This document shows, one piece after another, positions 57,274 to 64,000 of a DNA stretch of 64,000 bases. Position 1 is the stretch's first letter; the number at the start of each line of letters is the position of its first letter. The notes under the pieces were generated by a model. It was not told the DNA's origin. It ran no database searches and was given only the letters and a program-made list of their open reading frames with translations. Position numbers and translations under genes: made by a program. This DNA is from Paraphaeosphaeria minitans (Eukaryota > Ascomycota > Dothideomycetes > Pleosporales > Didymosphaeriaceae), in contig WJXW01000007.1 of NCBI GenBank assembly GCA_015832175.1, forward strand, positions 310,001-374,000, given 5' to 3'.

Positions 57274-58952
57274 ATGGAGTCCTCTTCTCGGTTGCTGCTA
57301 ACCCTTCCGTCGCGCATATGCGCGAATCGACCCGTACCCGCACAATTGCGCGCCGCGCCATATCTGGACAGCAGATGGAGGTTCGCGTCGCAAAAGAGGT
57401 TCAAGACCATCCCTGCGTCGCGGGAACCCACAATTGACCGCTCTCGCTCGAAGGTGTTCCCATCTGCCGACGAGGCTGTCGCAGACATTCAATCGGGGTC
57501 GACTGTGCTCAGCGCTGGATTCGGACTGTGCGGCGTTGCAGACACGCTGATACACGCCATCAAGAACAGGGGCGCGAAGTCGCTCCATTCACTCACCGCC
57601 GTGTCAAACAACGCTGGCATCGAAGACGTGGGCGGGCTGGCTCTGATCACGAAGTCTGGACAGGTCAACAAGCTCATCATCAGTTTCCTGGGGAACAACA
57701 AAGCATTGGAGAAGCAATACCTATCCGGTGGCATCACAATCGAGCTGTGTCCGCAGGGTACGCTGGCAGAACGGATACGAGCGGCGGGTGCAGGCATCCC
57801 AGCTTTCTACACCCCAACTGCCGTCAACACCCTATTGCAGGATGGCAAGATACCGGCACGACATGACAACGAAGGAAACGTGGTTGGGTACGGAACGCCA
57901 CGCGAAGTGCGCGAATTCAACGGCCGAAGTTACCTGATGGAGACTGCATTGCCCGGTGACGTCGCCATACTGAGGGCCTGGAAAGCTGATGAGCAGGGCA
58001 ACTGTGTCTTTAGGTACGAAAGTGCAGCCGTCCAGCAGGCCGTCTGCTAAACAAGTGCAGGTACACCACGAAAGCCTTCGGACCCATCATGGCCAAAGCC
58101 GCGCGCCTGACCATCGTAGAAGCCGAGGAAATCGTGCCGGTCGGATCACTCAGCCCCAACGACATACACTTGCCTGGAATCTTCGTGAACCGGATTGTCC
58201 CCGCCACCGCGCCGAAAAACGTCGAGATCAAGAAACTCCGCGATCCGAAGGACGATGGCAAGCCATCCAAACAGAGCGAAGATGCCATGCGCCGGAACCG
58301 GATCGCGCGACGAGCGGCCAAGGAGCTCAAGCATGGATACTACGTCAACTTGGGAGTCGGCATCCCTACCATGGCCGCAAACTTCGTTCCCGATGGCACA
58401 AAGGTGTGGCTGCAGAGCGAGAACGGCATACTGGGCATGGGCCCGCACCCCACCGAGGCAGAACTGGACCCCGACATCATCAACGCGGGCAAGCAGACGG
58501 TGACGCTACTCCCCGGCGCCTCCACATTCGACAGCGCCGAATCGTTCGGCATGATCCGCGGTGGCCACGTCGATGTGTCCATCCTCGGCGCGCTTCAGGT
58601 CAGCACGTCCGGCGATCTCGCCAACTACATGATCCCCGGCAAGGTCTTCAAGGGCATGGGGGGTGCGATGGATCTTGTCGGCAACCCCGATGCCACCAAG
58701 GTCGTCGTGGCCACGGAGCATGTGGCCAAGGATGGCAGCAGCAAGATTGTGCAGGACTGCAAGCTGCCGCTAACCGGTGCCAAGTGCATCAGCACCATCA
58801 TCACGGACATGTGCGTGTTCGAGGTGGACCGGAAGAAGGGGGGATTGACTTTGACGGAGGTGGCAGAGGGGGTCACCGTGGAGGATGTGAGGAGCAAGAC
58901 GGATGCAAAGTTCACGGTTGCGGAAGATTTGAAGAACATGGAAGAGTGGTGA
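57274..58952 (+). CDS. Mitochondrial succinyl-CoA:3-ketoacid CoA transferase
   Basis: This enzyme moves CoA between succinyl-CoA and acetoacetate (or, in fungi, acetate/propionate) in the mitochondrial matrix. Predicted exons are 57274-58013 and 58061-58952, giving 543 residues. An Arg/Ser-rich presequence (about 1-45) lacks acidic residues. Subunit-A-type part: GSTVLSAGFGLCGVADTLI, VSNNAGIEDVG, LSGGITIELCPQGTLAERI, GVG-type loop. Subunit-B-type part: RNRIARRAAKELKHGYYVNLG, GIPTMAANF and the catalytic Glu367 in SENGILGMGP, with GGHVDVSILGA after it. The joining intron is only 47 bp and restores CVFRYTTKAFGP. All residues expected for activity are present. Confidence 0.95.
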
Positions 58953-59250
58953 GGTCGAGTTAGACGTGAGCGCTGTTAGATTTACGTGTGTATAGATGGA
59001 AGCATGGCAGATGTTTGAAATGCATGCCGCCACGTCTGGGTGTCTTTCTCTCGGTCTCGACCTTTGACGCCCGATAAAATGTCGCGGGTCGAGCTCTCGA
59101 CAATAGACCCTAGGGGTACTTGAGCTACTATGGGTGGCTAGAATCTGGAGGTGATGCTGTATCCCCGGTGCTCGCAGACTGGCTTGCGTCATGCGTACGG
59201 CCACTGTCGCTGTCAAGTAGGTACCGGTAGGTATCCAGGCCTCAGCGGTC

Positions 59251-59312
59251 GGATTCGATAAACTCGGCCATCTTCAACAAATTCGGTCATCTTCGATAAA
59301 CTCGGTCATCTT
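59251..59312. repeat. ~19-bp tandem repeat (GATAAACTCGGTCATCTTC)
   Basis: Three imperfect copies of GATAAACTCGG(T/C)CATCTTC occur head to tail. Confidence 0.8.
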
Positions 59313-59819
59313 TTCCGGCTGCATCGTTCGACCTACCCGACCGACATCCCGGGGGTTCGTCCTGCTGCTGGGCGTTCCCACAGGCGGGTGCAGTGCGGGT
59401 GCAGTGCAGTGCAGCGCCAATGCGCCCAGACTTGGCAAGCTCCCCAGGCCAAAAAGCTTCGGTGAGCTTGCCACGGCTTGGTCCGATGGCACTTCAACCT
59501 GGCTCCCCTCCCCCCAGGCCAAAACGTGTGAGAAGGTGAATGAAAATGAATCGTAAAGACGACCTAGCGACGTAGGTGACGCGCGCTATTTACACACTGG
59601 AGGCTTCGGGGCCAGATGAGATGCCGCCGATGAACAAGGGACAGTTCCCCCCCGCACTGGACTCCACTCCCGGTCACGGGGTCGGGCGCCTTGCTCTGTG
59701 CTCGCATCCCCACGGGGAAGATGCCGTGATCCTTGCGCTTTGTGGCCCCCGTTCGCGGCAAGTCAGCCTCCAGTCGGCCTGCTTGCATATATTACCTATC
59801 CGCGTCCCCGATGGTTAGA

Positions 59820-59870
59820 CTAGGTACCTACCTGACAAGTACCTACCTGACGTTGTACCTACCTAACTTC
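59820..59870. repeat. (GTACCTACCTGAC) cluster
   Basis: Three copies of GTACCTACCT(GAC/AAC) lie just upstream of the MFS permease gene. Confidence 0.75.
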
Positions 59871-59981
59871 CACCTCGCTCACCTGCCTGCTACTTCGACT
59901 CCGCCTCGCTCATCTACCTACTCCTTTCAACTCCACCGCGAAAGTCCTGAACCGCAGCTGGCATCAAGTACAAGCCCCGCC

Positions 59982-61638
59982 ATGACTCTATCGTCAGACA
60001 AGATGCGGGACGAAAAGATCGAACGAGACGCGAGCCTGGACGCGCAAATGGCCGGCGAGCTCAGCGATGGACCGCGATTGACACGACAGGTGCTGTGGAA
60101 GATGGACGTCAGGTACCTACGATGGCTTGTGCCCAAGCTGTGACGCACGCTGACACGCGCAGAATATTGCCCGTCCTTGCCCTGCTGTTCCTCTGCTCAT
60201 TCATCGATCGCACCAATGTGGGAAACGCGAAAATCCTCGGCCTGCAAGCCGATACACACATGACCGACCATGAGTATGCCATCGGCCTCTGCGCCTTTTA
60301 CGCGACGTACATTGCGAGGTAAGCAGCCCTCTACGTATCCATACCTAGTCGAGCTGGGAATAACGTTGCAACAAAGTGAACTTCCGAGCAATTTGGTCCT
60401 GAAGAAAATGTCGCCGCGCATCTGGCTCCCGCTGTTGACCGCTGTCTGGGGTGCCCTGACCATGTGTCTCGGCTTCGTGAGAAGCTTTGGCTCCTTCGTG
60501 ACTGTTCGAGCGTTGCTCGGGATCGCTGAAGGTGGCCTTCTTCCTGGCATGGTACCTACGAGACCCAATCAGGCCCGTGCCTCGCACCAGCACTAATGTA
60601 TCCCTAGGTCTTGTATCTTTCGCACTTCTACCGGCGCACAGAGCTTGCTCTTCGTATCGGCATATTTTACACTGCCGCTTCTCTTTCCGGTGCCTTTGGT
60701 GGACTGCTTGCTCGGGGCCTGAACGCCATTGGCCACGCCGGCGGTCTGGACGGGTGGCGCTGGATTTTCATTGTCGAAGGCATACTCACCGCCGCCATAG
60801 GAACCGTCAGCTACTTTGGGCTTCCAAATTCCATCGAGGCCGCACGCTTCTTGACCGCGGAACAAAAGGCATATGCTCGTCTACGCCTGGAGGAAGAAAG
60901 CTGCGCAGACGAGCCGTTCTCCTGGGAGGAGGTCAAGCGCGGCATCTTCAACGTACAGGTTTGGCTTTCGGCGCTCGCATACTTCTGCATCCTCTGCGGA
61001 TTGTACAGCTTTGGCTTGTTCTTGCCTACCATCATCAACAACCTGAAGTTCGCCAGCGACCCGAACGAAGCCCAGCTCTGGACGGTCATCCCATACGCAG
61101 TCGCAGCCGTGTGCACGGTATTCGTCGCCATCCTCTCCGACAAGCTTGCATTGCGTGGCCCCGTCATGCTCTGCTCTTTGCCCATCGCCATCATCGGATA
61201 CGGCGTCATCTCGCAGACCACGAACCCGCACGTGCAATACGGCATGACCTTCCTGATGGCTACAGGAATGTATGCCTCGGTGCCCTGCATCCTCTCCTGG
61301 AACAGCAACAACTCGGCCGGCCACTACAAGCGCGCCACGACTTCGGCGCTGCAGCTCATGATTGCGAACGCAGGAGGTTTCGTCGCGAGTTTTGTGTACC
61401 AGAAGAAAGAAGCGCCCCATTTCCACAAGAGCCACACCATCATGCTGGGACTGCTCTGCGCGGCATGGGTCCTGTGAGTGTTCCGGAGTTGCGAGAATGA
61501 CACCAGCTAACCAAGTCTAGAATCGCTGCGAACACGGCGTGGGTGTGGAAACTCAACCGGGACAAGGCGAACGGAAAGAACTCAGCCTGGGAAGGCAGGG
61601 GCGACGACAGAGATCCGACCTTCAAGATGGTGTTGTAG
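59982..61638 (+). CDS. MFS permease, allantoate/Dal5 (ACS) group
   Basis: Predicted exons are 59982-60112, 60163-60318, 60377-60551, 60608-61473 and 61521-61638, giving 481 residues. The N-terminal cytosolic helix (LTRQVLWKMDVRILPVL) and first loop FIDRTNVGNAKILGL are hallmarks of the anion:cation symporter group that includes Dal5 (allantoate, ureidosuccinate) and vitamin permeases. SNLVLKKMSPRIWLPLL, AEGGLLPGMVLYLSHFYRR and GWRWIFIVEG follow in the expected places, and WNSNNSAGHYKRAT marks the second half. Twelve membrane segments are expected. The substrate is an organic anion such as a dicarboxylate or ureide, not determined. The long frames on both strands over exon 4 are shadows. Confidence 0.92.
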
Positions 61639-62422
61639 TTAATGGTCGCACAGAGACGGAGATGGCGGCATCTGGATTTCTAGGGATACGATTAGGAACC
61701 CAACTGAATCCTAACCCAATTTCTCTCCTGTCCAATCTTTGATATCCAATTCGTCACTCTAGGCTAGGTAACGAAGGAGCTACGATGCCCAGCCATTCTC
61801 GTAGTGCGCACCCCTATCCGATACTAAGCCTGGACTACAGGTTTCAGCGCCATGCTCGATCTGACATGCCATCTCGCATAATCTAGCTTCCCATGTGACA
61901 AGCTGTTGTACACCGACGATGTTGGCTTTTTGGCTTTTGGGCCCACGCCCGGTGCTTGTTTAGCTTGCCGTCACATACCTATCCAAGGCTATTTTTCTAG
62001 CACGCACCGGTCGACCGAAAACAGGGCGCTTTGACCCTGCCCACCCGAAACTCAAGACGCAGACCCTGCCCTGCCCTCGGTGGAACGACGATATGAAAAG
62101 CCACATCGATGAAGTTGCGCAAGTTAGCTTTTTTTTTATAGGCTCGTGGAATACGGCACAGTACGGTACGGTACACGTCTGAAGTCTGACAGACCCGCGG
62201 ACTTTGTCGAGATGTACAGCAAGATCTTACATATCCGTACAAACAGCCAGCAACTCGGCGATTTCAAACGGGGCTTGTCTTTTTTGCATGGCTTTGTCGT
62301 GTGATGATGATGACGGGATAGTGTACGATAACCACGACTTTGATGGGGGATGGTGCTGCATGCTACGGAAAGGGGTCGCGTGGTTAGGTAGGTACGCGGG
62401 CTGGACTGGACTTTGCCGCTAC

Positions 62423-62446
62423 TAGGTAGGTAGGTAGGTAGGTGGG
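62423..62446. repeat. (TAGG)n tetranucleotide repeat
   Basis: CTAGGTAGGTAGGTAGGTAGG, followed by a decayed unit. Confidence 0.9.
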
Positions 62447-62506
62447 TATAGGTATCCATCTTGCAGACTACATTCTCAGATACCAGCCTCCCTCTGCTTA
62501 AAAAAA

Positions 62507-62540
62507 ATATACACACACACACATATATATATATATATAT
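62507..62540. repeat. (AC)n(AT)n dinucleotide microsatellite
   Basis: An ATACACACACACACA run is joined to ATATATATATATATAT. Confidence 0.95.
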
Positions 62541-63547
62541 CGGGCTCGCATGGGGGTCAGTCGGGTTGGACCCAGTACTCTTTGCTGACGTGCGGTGAGA
62601 GCGAGGGCGGAGCGGTCGGATCTGCACGACTGGGTGCTCGGCGGACGTGTACAGCCATGTGTGTTGGTGGCTACTTAGGGAAGGGGGGAGGTCAAGCCAC
62701 TTATTTAGGTACCTCCTCGCGCACTGGCCCGCATGGGTAGGTAAACACGCTGTTCAAACCTTCTCTCATACCTACCACACATCGAGCAGCTCTCGTGTTT
62801 CCGAGACACAAGTTTCGGCCGTTGTGACGCTCAACCCGCCTACGCGACCCCGCGGTGGAGCAGGAGGCAGTTCGCGGCCACACCGCGTTTTGGGTAGACA
62901 GAGGCCGTGGCAGTCGAGATCGAGGAGGTTGAAAATGTGGAGCGGGCCGTGGTGACGTCCAGAGTGTTAAAGCGATTGAAGAGGGGTTACCTAGGCGGCT
63001 AGGTGTGGATGGATACGGTACTCTGGGGGATGCACAAGGCTAGTATGTTGACCCTGTATATGTCTAGGCGGGGATATGTTCAAGATCTTGCCTCGAGCGG
63101 GGTGTCCTTTTAGCAAATCAAGGTATTCGAGGACGGAAACAAGTCCAGGGACAGAGGGCCCTAGGATAACTTGGGTGACGTTATCGCTTGTCATGGGGTG
63201 ACTTGGTATACTCGAACCCCTAGCAAGGCACTGTAGTCCACAAGCCAAAAACTCTAATTTGTTGATACTAGGATTGATACTATGAGTAAGAAACTCAAGG
63301 CAGACCTAATCCCAGTAAGGAGCTGTCTTGTTGTGATCTACGTAGCGATGAAGCGGGAGCGAATGGGTCGCACATTCCCCAAACCATGGCCCTGTGAACG
63401 TGCGTAGTCAGGTGCAGGCACTTTCGGGGAAAGCTTGGGCAGCTTCTTATCTGCTGTAAGTACATGCCTTCATTAACGCCTCTGTCAATCGCTTTGAACA
63501 TATTCTACCGCTATTGATGTTACCTGCTACCCACAAACTCGGATGCA

Positions 63548-63671
63548 ATGTCGGAAATCGATACGCCAACAGCTCCCTCCGGGGACAATATAACAGGTGG
63601 GGGTCGTGAAGCTCAAGCTTCGCCTGGTGAACGTCGAGATCGAGGTTGAGGTATCTCTCACATCACTCTGA
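63548..63671 (+). pseudogene. Decayed small acidic-tail-type gene
   Basis: An ATG opens a Ser/Pro/Gly-rich start (MSEIDTPTAPSGDNITG) that then stops in its own frame. In the +1 frame the sequence continues VVKLKLRLVNVEIEVEVSLT up to TGA at 63669. That resembles the C-terminal phrase (LKLRLDLN-type, alternating acidic and hydrophobic) of a small protein family common in Dothideomycetes. A single frameshift between the two halves explains this. Family identity is from memory of style, so it is weak. Confidence 0.3.
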
Positions 63672-64000
63672 GCGGTGGTGTTGAGAACGCTCAAGGAGGT
63701 TAAGGACATGCTGCCTCTCAGCCTACTGGTAGCGCAGTTGTTGAAATTACTTAGAGTATCCAAGCACAACACATCTCTCCCCAGCAACCCCTCCCCCCCT
63801 CGAATAACGGCAGTGTTTGAAAACGATAAAACGACGTGCCTCGTTGCCCTACTGCAAAAGCGTGACTGCCGATGAAAGAAAGTTCATGATCCGGCCCAAC
63901 GTCGCAGAGAATCCTGGAGCACTCGCAGATCCAGGCTTCCGCCAAGAACATCACGGAGCTCGAAGGCGCCGGTGTCGTCGCGTCTTCGTGTTTGACGTCG

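Larger units (their letters stand above)
58953..59981. other. Spacer with several tandem repeats
   Basis: Contains a 19-20-bp repeat (59251-59312), a GTGCA run (59396-59413), and an ACCTACCT cluster (59820-59870). No gene seen. Confidence 0.6.
61639..64000. other. Gene-poor, repeat-rich right end
   Basis: Several microsatellites lie between 62385 and 62541 and a decayed small gene is at 63548. From about 63770 the sequence has a coding look (AKNITELEGAGVVASS in one plus frame, near the edge), which could be the start of a gene cut by the window, but no chain is supported. Confidence 0.5.

Noticed and set aside
57989..58963. 324-codon plus frame over the CoA transferase
   Set aside because: An out-of-frame reading of exon 2 of the enzyme; Arg/His/Gly-rich as expected for a shifted GC-rich frame.
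59251..59312. CRISPR-like regular repeat
   Set aside because: Units are directly adjacent with no unique spacers, and the organism is eukaryotic.
60532..61500. 322-codon plus frame over the permease
   Set aside because: An out-of-frame reading of exon 4 of the MFS gene.

Overview
The window is eukaryotic and fungal, most likely a filamentous ascomycete of the Dothideomycetes (Pleosporales-like; inferred from gene style, not proven). Genes carry short introns (about 45-80 bp) with GTRNGY donors and YAG acceptors. Several have secretion signals, and the families are typically ascomycete: Rds1/LsdA ferritin-like, DUF1996, Zn2Cys6, GT90/CAP10, MSS51, Hos3. I see no tRNA, rRNA, transposon or CRISPR array. 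I reconstructed 20 intact genes by matching splice sites to reading phase, plus three decayed or doubtful loci.

Layout. 0-10 kb: a gene-poor left end, then a small secreted protein (3.4 kb), an Rds1/LsdA-like secreted protein (6.2 kb) and a seven-exon DUF1996 secreted protein (7.9 kb). 10-28 kb is mostly housekeeping: MSS51 (-), a class II aldolase (+), a DUF4419 pseudogene, a nitronate monooxygenase (+), a Hos3-type histone deacetylase (-), a disordered nuclear-type protein (-), an APH-fold phosphotransferase (-) and a Mn-type cation diffusion facilitator (-). 28-38 kb: a flavin monooxygenase with an NTF2-like N-terminus, a seven-exon MFS transporter, a block of three stacked tandem repeats, and a 1022-residue GT90/CAP10-type membrane glycosyltransferase. 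39-42 kb: two divergently transcribed paralogous secreted proteins.

The most interesting part is 43.8-56.9 kb. A cytochrome P450, a stand-alone acyltransferase-3 (AT3) protein, a processive GT2 glycan synthase, a fusion of a GH16-like lectin/glucanase domain with a second AT3 domain, and a Zn2Cys6 regulator sit together. GT2 and the fusion share one divergent promoter. In the GH16-like domain all three catalytic acidic positions are replaced. This looks like a candidate system that makes, recognises and O-acylates an extracellular polysaccharide. The families are seen directly; the joint function is inference.

57-64 kb: a mitochondrial succinyl-CoA:3-ketoacid CoA transferase, a Dal5/allantoate-type MFS permease, and a repeat-rich, gene-poor right end with one decayed small gene. 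Intergenic DNA throughout carries TAGGTAGG/CCTACCTA and GTACGTAC arrays.
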